Of a DNA stretch of 64,000 nt, positions 1 through 9,349 are shown one piece after another. The notes beneath the pieces are model-generated. The model was not told the DNA's origin. It was given only the letters and a program-made list of their open reading frames with translations, and made no database searches. Made by a program: the position numbers and the translations under genes. Each line of letters opens with the position of its first letter. Position 1 is the stretch's first letter. The stretch comes from Streptomyces capillispiralis (GTDB lineage: Bacteria; Actinomycetota; Actinomycetes; Streptomycetales; Streptomycetaceae), in the NCBI RefSeq assembly GCF_007829875.1, contig NZ_VIWV01000001.1, positions 1,736,001 through 1,800,000 of the forward strand, given 5' to 3'.

Positions 1-1277
<1,277 letters not shown>

Positions 1278-1278
1278 C

Positions 1279-1310
1279 TAAGGTAAGGCTAAGTTAGGTC
1301 ACCCTTACCG
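1279..1310 (-). promoter_or_regulatory. Iron-box-like sequence in the acnA promoter region
   Basis: The stretch TAAGGTAAGGCTAAGTTAG (1279-1297) matches the DmdR1/IdeR iron-box consensus (TTAGGTTAGGCTAACCTAA) at 14 of 19 positions by eye. An overlapping second copy, TTAGGTCACCCTTACC (1294-1309), keeps both outer half-sites. It lies 53-84 bases upstream of the acnA start, where a promoter is expected. Iron-dependent control of an Fe-S enzyme would make sense, but no binding data are implied. Confidence 0.45.
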
Positions 1311-1339
1311 GGGTGGCGGCTGCGGTGCGCCTCGGCAGA

Positions 1340-1357
1340 TATCTCGATGTCGAGATA
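1340..1357. promoter_or_regulatory. Palindrome upstream of acnA (candidate operator)
   Basis: TATCTCGATGTCGAGATA is a perfect 8-bp inverted repeat around a central TG. It lies about 115-130 bases upstream of acnA, in the 276-base gap after the phosphotransferase gene. Its outer half-sites ATCTC and GAGATA recur with the same spacing just in front of the XRE-MurA fusion gene (2986-3002), so one regulator may bind both. Confidence 0.5.
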
Positions 1358-1502
1358 ACTCTAGTACACGAGGGCCGAATGGTCATGCCCGGACCCGGCT
1401 GTCCGCTGCCGTCCCATCGAGGCGTTCGGCAGCGCACCCCGCCGTTCCGGCTTCCTTGCCGGCGCACCCGGTCGTACGTCACCGCCCGCGATCGGGGCGA
1501 CG

Positions 1503-2393
1503 TCACTTCGTCGACTCCAGAATGCGGTCGAGTGTCCGGCACCCCAATCCGCTCATCGTCGGATTGCTCTCGACGTAGTACCAGACAAGCCCCATCGCCT
1601 GCTCGAAGGCCCATGCCCTGCCGCGCTCCCACTCCAGATCGTCGCAGGCCAGTGCCCGCCGGAGCACTTCCCTCGGGCCCGGTCGCAACAGGTGCCAGGC
1701 GCTGACCAGATCCAACGCGGGGTCGGCCGGGCCGAAGCCGCCGGTGTCGAGTACGCCGCCGAGCCGGTCTCCCGTGACCAGTACGTTGCCGGGAATCAGG
1801 TCACCATGGCTCATCACGTCGGCAGTCGTGCGGGGCAACTCCCGGAAGTGGCTCCACACCTGGCGCAGCCGGGGCACGTCGAGCAGCCCCTCGCTCTCCT
1901 CGAAGCACTTCGCCATCCAGTCGTCGTGGTGAGCGAGAACGCCGCCACGGTTCTCGCCGCCGAAACGCCGCCCCCGCGTCTCCGCGCCCCGCAGGCCCGC
2001 GATGAAGGCCGCGAGGTCCTCGGCGAAAGCGTCCGACCCACTCGGGTCGGCATCGAAGGCGACCGTTCCCGGCAGCCAGGTCTGGACCGACCACGGCATG
2101 GGGTACCCCGCTCCCGGCTTCCCCAGGGCGACGGGTTCCGGAACGGGGAACCGGGACACCCGTGCCAGCTCCGCGCTCGCCTCGGCTTCCCGTTCCAGAA
2201 CCGCCAGCGCCTCCGCGGCGTCAGTCGGACGCAGCGGGAAACGCGCGGAGAGGCCGTCCCCGATGCGGAAGATGGCGTGGACCGTCCCGGTCGACGACAG
2301 GAGGCGGATCGCTTCGCCGCTCCACTGAGGGAACTGTTCCTGGACCAAGGCCGCGACGATGTCGGTGGTCACGTCCACTTGGTCATCGTGCAT
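1503..2393 (-). CDS. Aminoglycoside/macrolide phosphotransferase family protein
   Basis: This is a protein-kinase-fold phosphotransferase of the APH family, about 296 residues. The C-terminal half carries the Brenner-type catalytic motif SHGDLIPGN followed by LDTGGFGPADPALD, the equivalent of the metal-binding DFG/IDF region. The N-terminal half has the nucleotide-binding lobe (TGTVHAIFRIGDGLSARFPL). Members phosphorylate aminoglycosides, macrolides or small metabolites; the substrate cannot be read from the sequence. The ATG at 2393 (MHDDQVDV) is preferred because related proteins begin this way, although a GTG at 2417 would add eight residues. It stands alone between acnA and the DUF4236 gene. 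A resistance role is possible but not shown. Confidence 0.8.
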   Translation of the reverse strand: MHDDQVDVTTDIVAALVQEQFPQWSGEAIRLLSSTGTVHAIFRIGDGLSARFPLRPTDAAEALAVLEREAEASAELARVSRFPVPEPVALGKPGAGYPMPWSVQTWLPGTVAFDADPSGSDAFAEDLAAFIAGLRGAETRGRRFGGENRGGVLAHHDDWMAKCFEESEGLLDVPRLRQVWSHFRELPRTTADVMSHGDLIPGNVLVTGDRLGGVLDTGGFGPADPALDLVSAWHLLRPGPREVLRRALACDDLEWERGRAWAFEQAMGLVWYYVESNPTMSGLGCRTLDRILESTK

Positions 2394-2742
2394 GGTCAAT
2401 CTCGCGGGCCCTTCCACTGGTCCAGCTCGAAACGACGGAAGCGGTCCCGATCAACCGAGACGACAGCCAGTATTCAGGCGCCAGGTTCCAGATCACCTGA
2501 GATTTTTTCGGCCCCCAGGTGTCTCGACCGTGCGATCGTTTGCCATCGAACCCAGTCGCTCGAGGTCAGGGCATCGCAACCGACTGACTTCGCCGTCAAA
2601 GGACACCGGTGCGCCACACCCCGCCACGCCCTGCCGTCGCACCACCGCCACCGTCACCACACCGCCGCCGGGTGCCATCAGTGCGCCCGGGCGGGGTAAC
2701 CGACTGAGACGAAGTCAGTTCCGGACGGGAAGGGACACGGGA
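2394..2742. other. Intergenic region with no recognised gene
   Basis: About 350 bases between the phosphotransferase start and the DUF4236 gene. Open frames here are short, overlap one another in several phases and show no recognisable family. A weak 5-bp inverted repeat (ACTGA/TCAGT, about 2702-2719) lies just before the DUF4236 ribosome-binding region. Promoters for both flanking genes are presumably here, but none was identified with confidence. Confidence 0.5.
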
Positions 2743-2949
2743 ATGCCGCTCACGTTTCGCAAGAGCTTCCGGATCCTGCCGGGGGTGCGCCTGAACATCA
2801 ACAAGCGCTCGTGGTCCATCACCACCGGCGGCAAGAACGGCCCCCGGCACACCCGCAGCAGTACAGGACGTCGTACGACATCAGTGGATTTGCCCGGACC
2901 TTTCGGTTGGCGCCGGACTCGCCAGACCCGCCGCACCAGGGGATACTGA
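2743..2949 (+). CDS. DUF4236 domain-containing small protein
   Basis: This 68-residue basic protein starts MPLTFRKSFRILPGVRLNIN and continues with the SWSITTGG core that defines DUF4236, a short domain common in actinobacteria and phages and of unknown function. Its C-terminal half is rich in Arg, Thr and Ser (GRRTTSVDLPGPFGWRRT). The ATG at 2743 is preferred because GGGAAGGGA lies about 8 bases upstream and the family begins at this residue, though an open frame extends further 5'. It sits alone, 64 bases ahead of the XRE-MurA gene on the same strand. No function can be assigned. Confidence 0.85.
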   Translation: MPLTFRKSFRILPGVRLNINKRSWSITTGGKNGPRHTRSSTGRRTTSVDLPGPFGWRRTRQTRRTRGY

Positions 2950-2985
2950 CGTCACGTCACCCGAATGGACCCCCCGAGAGGTGCC

Positions 2986-3002
2986 ATCTCATATCTGAGA
3001 TA
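2986..3002. promoter_or_regulatory. Palindrome in front of the XRE-MurA gene (candidate autoregulatory operator)
   Basis: ATCTCATATCTGAGATA shows inverted half-sites ATCTCA and TGAGAT. It ends 11 bases before the ATG of the downstream gene, overlapping where a ribosome-binding site or transcript start would lie. The outer ATCTC and GAGATA with a 6-base centre match the palindrome upstream of acnA (1340-1357). XRE proteins often bind their own promoters, so autoregulation is inferred. Confidence 0.5.
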
Positions 3003-3013
3003 GCCTCAACCCC

Positions 3014-4543
3014 ATGGCAGACGACTACCTCGTACGCATCGGCAAGCTCATCCGTGACGCCCGGCAGCACCGCGGCTGGACGCAGACCCAGCTCGCCGAG
3101 GCGCTCGGTACCAGCCAGAGCGCCGTCAACCGCATCGAGCGCGGCAACCAGAACATCAGCCTTGAGATGATCGCCCGTATCGGCGAGGCCCTGGACAGTG
3201 AGATCGTGTCCCTCGGCTACGCGGGCCCCATGCACCTGCGCGTGGTGGGCGGCCGCCGGCTCTCCGGCGCCATCGATGTGAAGACGAGCAAGAACGCGTG
3301 CGTGGCACTGCTGTGCGGCTCGCTGCTCAACAAGGGGCGCACGGTGCTGCGCCGCGTCGCCCGCATCGAGGAGGTCTACCGCCTCCTGGAGGTGCTCAAC
3401 TCCATCGGCGTACGCACCCGCTGGATCAACGACGGCGTCGACCTGGAGATCGTGCCGCCCGCCGAGCTGAACCTGCCGGCCATCGACGCGGAGGCGGCCC
3501 GCCGCACCCGCTCCATCATCATGTTCCTCGGCCCGCTGCTGCACCGCCTGGACCGCTTCATGCTGCCCTACGCCGGCGGCTGCGACCTCGGTACGCGCAC
3601 CGTCGAGCCGCACATGATCGCGCTGCGCCGGTTCGGCCTGGACATCGCCGCGACGGAGGGCCAGTACCACGCGGTGGTCGACCGTTCCGTCGCCCCCGAC
3701 CGCCCGATCGTGCTGACCGAACGCGGCGACACCGTCACGGAGAACGCGCTGCTCGCCGCCGCCCGGCACGACGGCACCACCGTCATCCGCAACGCCTCCT
3801 CCAACTACATGGTCCAGGACCTGTGCTTCTTCCTGGAGGCCCTGGGCGTCAAGGTCGACGGCATCGGCACCACCACGCTCACCGTGCACGGCGTGCCCAC
3901 CATCGACGTCGACGTGGACTACTCCCCCTCCGAGGACCCGGTCGAGGCGATGAGCCTGGTGGCCGCCGCCGTGGTGACGGAGTCGGAGCTGACGGTCCGC
4001 CGGGTCCCCATCGAGTTCCTGGAGATCGAGCTGGCGGTCCTGGAGGAGATGGGCCTCGACCACGACCGCTCCCCCGAGTACTTCGCCGACAACGGCCGTA
4101 CGCGCCTGGTGGACCTGACCGTCCGGCCCTCCAAGCTGGAGGCGCCGATCGACAAGATCCACCCGATGCCGTTCCCCGGCCTGAACATCGACAACGTCCC
4201 GTTCTTCGCGGCGATCGCGGCCGTGGCCCAGGGCAAGACCCTCATCCACGACTGGGTCTACGACAACCGCGCCATCTACCTGACCGACCTCAACCGCCTC
4301 GGCGGCCGCCTCCAGTTGCTCGACCCGCACCGCGTGCTGGTCGAGGGCCCGACCCGCTGGCGCGCCGCCGAGATGATGTGCCCGCCGGCCCTGCGCCCGG
4401 CGGTGGTCGTCCTGCTGGCGATGATGGCGGCGGAGGGCACGTCGGTGCTGCGCAACGTGTACGTCATCAACCGCGGTTACGAGGACCTGGCGGAGCGGCT
4501 GAACTCGATCGGGGCGCAGATCGAGATCTTCCGGGACATCTGA
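3014..4543 (+). CDS. MurA-like UDP-GlcNAc enolpyruvyltransferase fused to an XRE helix-turn-helix domain
   Basis: This 509-residue protein has two parts. Residues about 5-62 form an XRE/Cro HTH (GWTQTQLAEALGTSQSAVNR). Residues about 75-509 match MurA, which transfers enolpyruvate from PEP to UDP-GlcNAc in peptidoglycan synthesis. The MurA signature KTSKNA (equivalent to E. coli Lys22-Asn23) and the catalytic Cys115 loop (YAGGCDLGTRTVEPH) are kept. However, the segment holding Asp305 in E. coli (FPTDMQAQ) reads FPGLNIDN here, so that acidic residue appears to be lost. MurA enzymes are normally about 420-450 residues with no DNA-binding part. The protein may therefore be a UDP-sugar-sensing regulator, an altered enzyme, or both. 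A palindrome lies just upstream and a strong terminator just downstream. Confidence 0.85.
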   Translation: MADDYLVRIGKLIRDARQHRGWTQTQLAEALGTSQSAVNRIERGNQNISLEMIARIGEALDSEIVSLGYAGPMHLRVVGGRRLSGAIDVKTSKNACVALLCGSLLNKGRTVLRRVARIEEVYRLLEVLNSIGVRTRWINDGVDLEIVPPAELNLPAIDAEAARRTRSIIMFLGPLLHRLDRFMLPYAGGCDLGTRTVEPHMIALRRFGLDIAATEGQYHAVVDRSVAPDRPIVLTERGDTVTENALLAAARHDGTTVIRNASSNYMVQDLCFFLEALGVKVDGIGTTTLTVHGVPTIDVDVDYSPSEDPVEAMSLVAAAVVTESELTVRRVPIEFLEIELAVLEEMGLDHDRSPEYFADNGRTRLVDLTVRPSKLEAPIDKIHPMPFPGLNIDNVPFFAAIAAVAQGKTLIHDWVYDNRAIYLTDLNRLGGRLQLLDPHRVLVEGPTRWRAAEMMCPPALRPAVVVLLAMMAAEGTSVLRNVYVINRGYEDLAERLNSIGAQIEIFRDI

Positions 4544-4548
4544 GGGCT

Positions 4549-4581
4549 CCGGGAGGGGGTGGCGCAAGCGCCCCCTCCCGG
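4549..4581 (+). terminator. Intrinsic terminator hairpin after the XRE-MurA gene
   Basis: CCGGGAGGGGG (4549-4559) pairs perfectly with CCCCCTCCCGG (4571-4581) around a short GC-rich loop, 5 bases after the stop codon. No U-tract follows, as is common in Streptomyces. Confidence 0.8.
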
Positions 4582-4678
4582 CAGGAGGCCGGCCCGACGG
4601 GGAGCGGCCGGCGTGCCCCCCCGGCCGTGAGGCGTCTAGCGTGGGCAGGGCAGGTGCCACCGCGGAAAGGGATCCTCC

Positions 4679-5575
4679 ATGCCGGTCGACCGCAAGCCCC
4701 TGCACGGTCGTGTCGCCGTCGTGACCGGGGCCGCCCGCGGCCTCGGGGCGGCGATGGCGGAGGTCCTGGTCGAGCGGGGCGCGCGGGTGGCGCTGCTCGG
4801 CCGGGAGGAACGCACGCTGGCCCGGGTCAGGGACTCGCTGCCGGAGGGGACTTCCGCCTGCTGGGAGGCGGATGTCACCGACGACCGCGGCATGTTCCGG
4901 GTCGGCGCCGAGATCCGTGCCCGGCTCGGGCCTCCCTCAGTGGTCGTCGCCAACGCGGGGGTGGCGGAGGGCGGTCCGTTCACCGAGTCGGATCCCGCCG
5001 TCTGGCGCCGCGTGGTCGAGGTGAACCTCATCGGCAGCGCGATCACAGCGCGCACGTTCCTGCCCGACCTGATCGACACACGCGGTTACCTCCTGCAAGT
5101 GGCGTCACTCGCGTCCATCGGTGCGGCACCCATGATGAGCGCCTACTGCGCGTCGAAGGCGGGAGTGGAGTCGTTCGCCCACGCGCTGCGGGCCGAGGTC
5201 GCCCACCGCCGGGTGGGCGTGGGAATCGCCTACATCAACTGGACGGACACCGACATGGTGCGCGACGCCGACGAGCACGCGGTGTTGCGGAAACTGCGCG
5301 GGCACATGCCGGCTCCGGCGCGCAAGGTGTTCCCTGCCGCGTACGTGGCGGGGCGGCTGGTCGCCGCCGTCGAGCGTCGCCGTGCGTCCGTGTACGTTCC
5401 CCGTTGGCTGCGCTCGACCCAGCTCGTGCGGGCCGCGATGCCGCCCGTCGTCACCTGGCTGTCACGGCGTGAACTGCCACGGCTCGCGGCAGCGGAGCCG
5501 TTCTCGGCGACGGGACTGCTCGGCGCCGGCGGCCGGGCCGACCAGGCGGCGGACCGCGGTGGTCCGCCGGTCTGA
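4679..5575 (+). CDS. Short-chain dehydrogenase/reductase (SDR)
   Basis: This is a classical NAD(P)-dependent SDR of 298 residues. The cofactor motif TGAARGLG is near residue 17, VVANAGVAEGG forms the NNAG-type strand, and the active-site Ser (VASLASIG) and YCASK tetrad follow in order. The family reduces or oxidises hydroxy or keto groups; its substrate is unknown. The C-terminal extension (VYVPRWLRSTQLVRA) is common in actinobacterial SDRs of this subgroup. The ATG at 4679 is chosen for its position before the Rossmann fold. It opens a plus-strand run that continues, after a decayed region, into two photolyase-family genes, so a link to the light-response module is possible but inferred from position only. 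Confidence 0.85.
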   Translation: MPVDRKPLHGRVAVVTGAARGLGAAMAEVLVERGARVALLGREERTLARVRDSLPEGTSACWEADVTDDRGMFRVGAEIRARLGPPSVVVANAGVAEGGPFTESDPAVWRRVVEVNLIGSAITARTFLPDLIDTRGYLLQVASLASIGAAPMMSAYCASKAGVESFAHALRAEVAHRRVGVGIAYINWTDTDMVRDADEHAVLRKLRGHMPAPARKVFPAAYVAGRLVAAVERRRASVYVPRWLRSTQLVRAAMPPVVTWLSRRELPRLAAAEPFSATGLLGAGGRADQAADRGGPPV

Positions 5576-6029
5576 GTGTCCGACCACGCGCCGGCCGCCC
5601 GGCCACCACCGAGCGTGAGCCGTGCATCCGTCGTGGCCACCAGGCGTGAAGTATCCGGTGACGAGGTCCGGGGCCGGCCCCGAAGCCGGCCGGTGACCGC
5701 CCAGCGCGTCCCGGGCATCCGTACTCCGGTGGGCCGACCGGCGCGTAGGCCCGTACCGCGCGTACGCCCGTACCGCCGGTCCTGGAGGCCGGGCGGCCGG
5801 CGGTCCTGCGGGACAGCGGGATGGCGCAATGGCGGGTGCCCGGGGCGATCGGGTCGCGGGCGGCTGCGGCCGCACCCGTGCCGTCCCGCGGTGATCCGGC
5901 CGAACCCGGCGGAGCCGGGTGGTTCCCGGTGCCGGCCGGCCGCCTCGCCACGACGGGCGCGGTGACGCCGTGGGCCCCATGATCGGCGGTGGGACAGCGT
6001 GCGGAGGAGCGAGCCGGAGAGGCAGGGCC
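5576..6029. other. Gene-poor stretch before the DUF2867 remnant
   Basis: About 450 bases after the SDR gene with no frame that looks like a conserved protein. All open frames are Arg/Pro/Gly-rich translations typical of non-coding Streptomyces DNA. It may hold decayed N-terminal sequence of the following DUF2867 gene, but nothing recognisable remains. Confidence 0.4.
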
Positions 6030-6351
6030 GTGGCGACGAGTGGAGAGCGGGGCGCGGAGCGCCTGTGCGTCGGTGACCCACTGGACCTCTGGCGCGTCAG
6101 GAGGATCGAGCCGCTACGGCTGCCGCGGCTGCGGGCCGAGACGCGGCAGCCTGGACCGGCCCGGCCGGAGGGGTACGTCGAGACGGACGCGGGAGGCCGT
6201 ACCCGCTACCGGCAGCGGGTCCTGTCCCCTCCGCGGGGCCTGCCGGGCCACGCCTACTGGTGGGCCGTCCCCCCTTGCACGCCGTCGTCTCCGGCGGCCC
6301 GGCCCGCAACATCACCCGGGCGGCCGCCAAGGGCATGGCCGCCCGCGGGAA
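6030..6351 (+). pseudogene. DUF2867 protein remnant, frameshifted
   Basis: One frame reads VGDPLDLWRVRRIEPLRLPR, then RAETRQPG and RYRQRVLSPPRGLPGHAYWW, which follows the DUF2867 family pattern (GD-x-DFWRV, LRAEMRLPG, RQRA-F-PRGL-G-YWW). The family then continues with a PFHAVVF-G-ARNI-RAAE motif. Here that part (LHAVVSGGPARNITRAAA) is found only after a shift of frame at a run of six C residues (6269-6274). Several conserved residues are also changed. The stretch lies directly upstream of the photolyase gene. DUF2867 proteins often sit near photolyase and LitR genes, so this looks like a broken member of that module. A sequencing error in the C run is the main alternative. Confidence 0.65.
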
Positions 6352-6456
6352 TGAGCGGCGCCCTCGACGCGTCCGGCGTCGGCGTCGGCGACGGAGCGTG
6401 GAGCGCTGGGCACCCGTTCACGTACCACCGCGTACCACTGCGACAGGAGTGACACC

Positions 6457-7830
6457 ATGACCGTCGCGGTCGTCCTGTTCACGTCGGACCTGCGTCTGCA
6501 CGACCATCCTCCACTGCGCGCCGCGCTCCGAGCGGCGGACGAGGTGGTTCCGCTGTTCGTGCTGGATCCCGGCATCCACGCGGCAGGCTTCGACGCACCC
6601 AACCGGAAGGCCTTCCTCGCCGACTGCCTGAACGACCTCGACGCCTCGCTGCGACGCCGCGGTGGCCGGCTCCTGATCCGGAACGGGCCGGTCGTCCGTG
6701 AGGTCCGCTCCGTCACCGCCGAGTACCGGGCCACGGAGGTGCACATCGCCGCGGGCGTCACCGCGTACGCCCACCACCGTGAGGAGCGGCTGCGCGCGGG
6801 ACTCGGCGGCAGTGGTGTGGCACTGCGCGTGCACGACGCGGTGATCACCGCTGTGGCTCCGGGGGCGGTGACCCCCTCCGGCTCCGACCACTTCGCCGTG
6901 TTCACCCCGTACTTCCGCCGCTGGTCGCAGGAGTCGCTGAGGAAGCCCCTCGCCGCGCCGCGAACCGTGCGGGTCCCCGACGGGATGCGCGGCGAGCCGC
7001 TGCCGGACCGGGCGAAGGTGGCCGGCGCCTCGCCCGGTCTGCCGGCCGGAGGGGAGTCGTCCGGGCGCGACCGGTTCTCGCGTTGGTCGCGATCCGGACT
7101 GTCCTGCTACGCGGACCGGCACGACGACCTGGCGGGTGACGCCACGTCCAGGCTGTCGCCGTACCTCCACTTCGGAGCGCTGTCACCGGTGGAGCTGGTC
7201 GACCGGGCCCGGGAACACGGCGGGCCGGGCGCGGACGCGTTCGTACGCCAGGTGTGCTGGCGGGACTTCCACCACCAGGTGCTGGCGGCGCGGCCCGAGG
7301 CGTCCACGGAGGACTACCGCACCCGCCACGACCGGTGGCGGAAGGAGGACGACGCCGTGGAGGACATCGCCGCGTGGCGGGACGGGCGTACGGGATACCC
7401 GGTCGTCGACGCGGCCATGCGCCAGCTGCGTCACGAGGGCTGGATGCACAACCGCGCGCGGCTGCTGGTGGCGAGTTTCCTGACCAAGACGCTGTACGTG
7501 GACTGGCGGATCGGCGCCCGGCATTTCCTCGACCTCCTCGTGGACGGCGACATCGTCAACAACCAGCTGAACTGGCAGTGGGTCGCCGGGACCGGCACCG
7601 ACACCCGTCCCCACCGCGTCCTCAACCCCCTCGTCCAGGCCAAACGCTTCGACCCGGACGGCACCTACGTCCGCCGTTGGGTCGCCGAACTCCGCGACGT
7701 GGACGGCGCGAGGGTGCACGAGCCCTGGCGCCTGCCGGCGGACCAACGCGACGCACTCGACTATCCGGAACCGGTCATCGACCTCGCCGACGGGCTCGCG
7801 CGCTTCCAGCACGCCCGCGGCCGCGACTGA
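6457..7830 (+). CDS. phr: Deoxyribodipyrimidine photo-lyase (class I CPD photolyase)
   Basis: This is a blue-light-driven repair enzyme that splits cyclobutane pyrimidine dimers using FADH-. It has 457 residues, the normal family length. Residues 1-130 form the antenna-binding photolyase alpha/beta domain (VVLFTSDLRLHDHPPL). The C-terminal FAD domain shows SRLSPYLHFGALSP, RQVCWRDFHHQ, WRDGRTGYPVVDAAMRQL, the MHNRARLLVASF helix and DGDIVNNQLNWQWVAGTGTD. The start ATG at 6457 follows AGGAGTGACACC. The fused-looking pair with the next gene is separated by only 13 bases, indicating one operon. Upstream lies a broken DUF2867 gene and downstream, on the other strand, a broken LitR light regulator, so light induction was probably the ancestral control. 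Confidence 0.95.
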   Translation: MTVAVVLFTSDLRLHDHPPLRAALRAADEVVPLFVLDPGIHAAGFDAPNRKAFLADCLNDLDASLRRRGGRLLIRNGPVVREVRSVTAEYRATEVHIAAGVTAYAHHREERLRAGLGGSGVALRVHDAVITAVAPGAVTPSGSDHFAVFTPYFRRWSQESLRKPLAAPRTVRVPDGMRGEPLPDRAKVAGASPGLPAGGESSGRDRFSRWSRSGLSCYADRHDDLAGDATSRLSPYLHFGALSPVELVDRAREHGGPGADAFVRQVCWRDFHHQVLAARPEASTEDYRTRHDRWRKEDDAVEDIAAWRDGRTGYPVVDAAMRQLRHEGWMHNRARLLVASFLTKTLYVDWRIGARHFLDLLVDGDIVNNQLNWQWVAGTGTDTRPHRVLNPLVQAKRFDPDGTYVRRWVAELRDVDGARVHEPWRLPADQRDALDYPEPVIDLADGLARFQHARGRD

Positions 7831-7843
7831 GGAGACGTCTGTC

Positions 7844-9340
7844 GTGCACTGGCTCTTCGGCGACCAGCTCGGCCCCCACTTCCTCACCGCGGACGAACAC
7901 GGGCCCGGGAGCGACACGCCCGTGCTCATGATCGAGGCCCGCTCCGTGTTCCGACGGCGCCGGTTCCACCGGGCCAAGGCCCATCTCGTGCTGTCCGCGA
8001 TGCGTCACCGCGCGACCGAGCTGGGCGACCGCGTCGCCTACGTGCGGGCCGAGACCTACCGCGACGGCCTCGACCGGGCGGCACGCGGGCGCCCGGTCGG
8101 TGTCCACCACCCCACCTCGCACGCGGCGCTCCGCCTGGTGCGGGCCCTCCCGCGGGTGACGGTGGGGCCCGCACGGGGCTTCCTCGTGCCGATGGCCGAC
8201 TTCGCCGCGTGGGCGGACGGCCACGGCGGGAAGCGGCTGCGGCAGGAGGACTTCTACCACTGGGTCCGTCGCGGGCACGACCTGCTCATGGACGGCGGTC
8301 GACCGGCGGGAGACCGGTGGAACCTCGACCACGACAACCGGGAGCCCCCGCCCCGCGACACCGCCTCCCTCGCGATCGGCCGTCCGTACCGGCCGCGCGA
8401 GGACGACATCGACGAAGAGGTCCGTCACGACCTCGACCGCTGGGAACGCGACGGGGACGTCTCCTTCGTCGGACGGGACGGGCCCCGCCTGTTCCCCGCG
8501 ACCCGGGCGGAGGCGCGGCGAGCCCTGCGCCGCTTCGTCGAGCACCGGCTCGCCACGTTCGGACCGTACGAGGACGCGATGCTGGCCGCCGACCCGGTCA
8601 TGAGCCACAGCCTGCTCTCCTCCTCGCTCAACCTCGGTCTGCTCGATCCCGCCGAATGCGTCGAGGAGGCGGAGAGGGCGTGGCGCGCGGGGCGGGCACC
8701 CCTCAACAGCGTGGAGGGTTTCGTGCGGCAGATCGCCGGCTGGCGCGAGTACGTCTGGCAGCTGTACTGGTACTTCGGAGAGGATTACCGGCGCTCCAAC
8801 GAGCTGCGGCACACCGCACCCCTGCCCGACTGGTGGAACGACCTGGACGCGGATGCCGTCCGGGCCAACTGCCTGCGCACGGTCCTGGCCCAGGTGCGCG
8901 ACACGGGATGGACGCATCACATCCCCCGGCTGATGATCCTCGGCAGCCACGCCCTCCAGCGGGGCTGGGACCCCGCAGCCGTCACGGACTGGTTCCACCG
9001 CTGCTTCGTGGACGGCTACGACTGGGTCATGCTCCCCAACGTCCTCGGCATGTCCCAGTACGCCGACGGCGGACGCATGACGACCAAGCCCTACACCTCG
9101 GGCGGCGCCTACATCAACCGCATGAGCGACCTGTGCGGCCCCTGCGCCTACCGGCCGGGCGACCGGACCGGGGAGCGCGCGTGCCCGTACACCGCAGGCT
9201 ACTGGGCCTTCCTCGACCGGCACCGGGAGCGGCTGGCCGGCAACCAGCGCACCGCCCGTCCGGTGCGGCAACTCGACCGGCTCACCGACCTCGCGGACGT
9301 CCGCGAACAGGAACGCAAGCGGGGCGACACACCGCCGTAG
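7844..9340 (+). CDS. Fe-S bacterial cryptochrome/photolyase (FeS-BCP, (6-4) photolyase type)
   Basis: This 498-residue protein belongs to the prokaryotic photolyase-like group whose Agrobacterium member PhrB repairs (6-4) photoproducts and binds FAD, a ribolumazine and a [4Fe-4S] cluster. It starts HWLFGDQLGPHF, the family N-terminus. The four candidate cluster cysteines are all present: one in WFHRCFVDGYDWVM and three in SDLCGPC and RACPYTAGYW. The conserved QIAGWREYVWQLYW, HIPRLMILG and GMSQYADGG motifs are also present. The GTG at 7844 follows GAGGAGACG, 13 bases after the photolyase stop, so the two are probably translated from one transcript. The protein could act in repair or signalling; intact cysteines argue that it is functional. 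Confidence 0.92.
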   Translation: MHWLFGDQLGPHFLTADEHGPGSDTPVLMIEARSVFRRRRFHRAKAHLVLSAMRHRATELGDRVAYVRAETYRDGLDRAARGRPVGVHHPTSHAALRLVRALPRVTVGPARGFLVPMADFAAWADGHGGKRLRQEDFYHWVRRGHDLLMDGGRPAGDRWNLDHDNREPPPRDTASLAIGRPYRPREDDIDEEVRHDLDRWERDGDVSFVGRDGPRLFPATRAEARRALRRFVEHRLATFGPYEDAMLAADPVMSHSLLSSSLNLGLLDPAECVEEAERAWRAGRAPLNSVEGFVRQIAGWREYVWQLYWYFGEDYRRSNELRHTAPLPDWWNDLDADAVRANCLRTVLAQVRDTGWTHHIPRLMILGSHALQRGWDPAAVTDWFHRCFVDGYDWVMLPNVLGMSQYADGGRMTTKPYTSGGAYINRMSDLCGPCAYRPGDRTGERACPYTAGYWAFLDRHRERLAGNQRTARPVRQLDRLTDLADVREQERKRGDTPP

Positions 9341-9349
9341 TCACACCCA

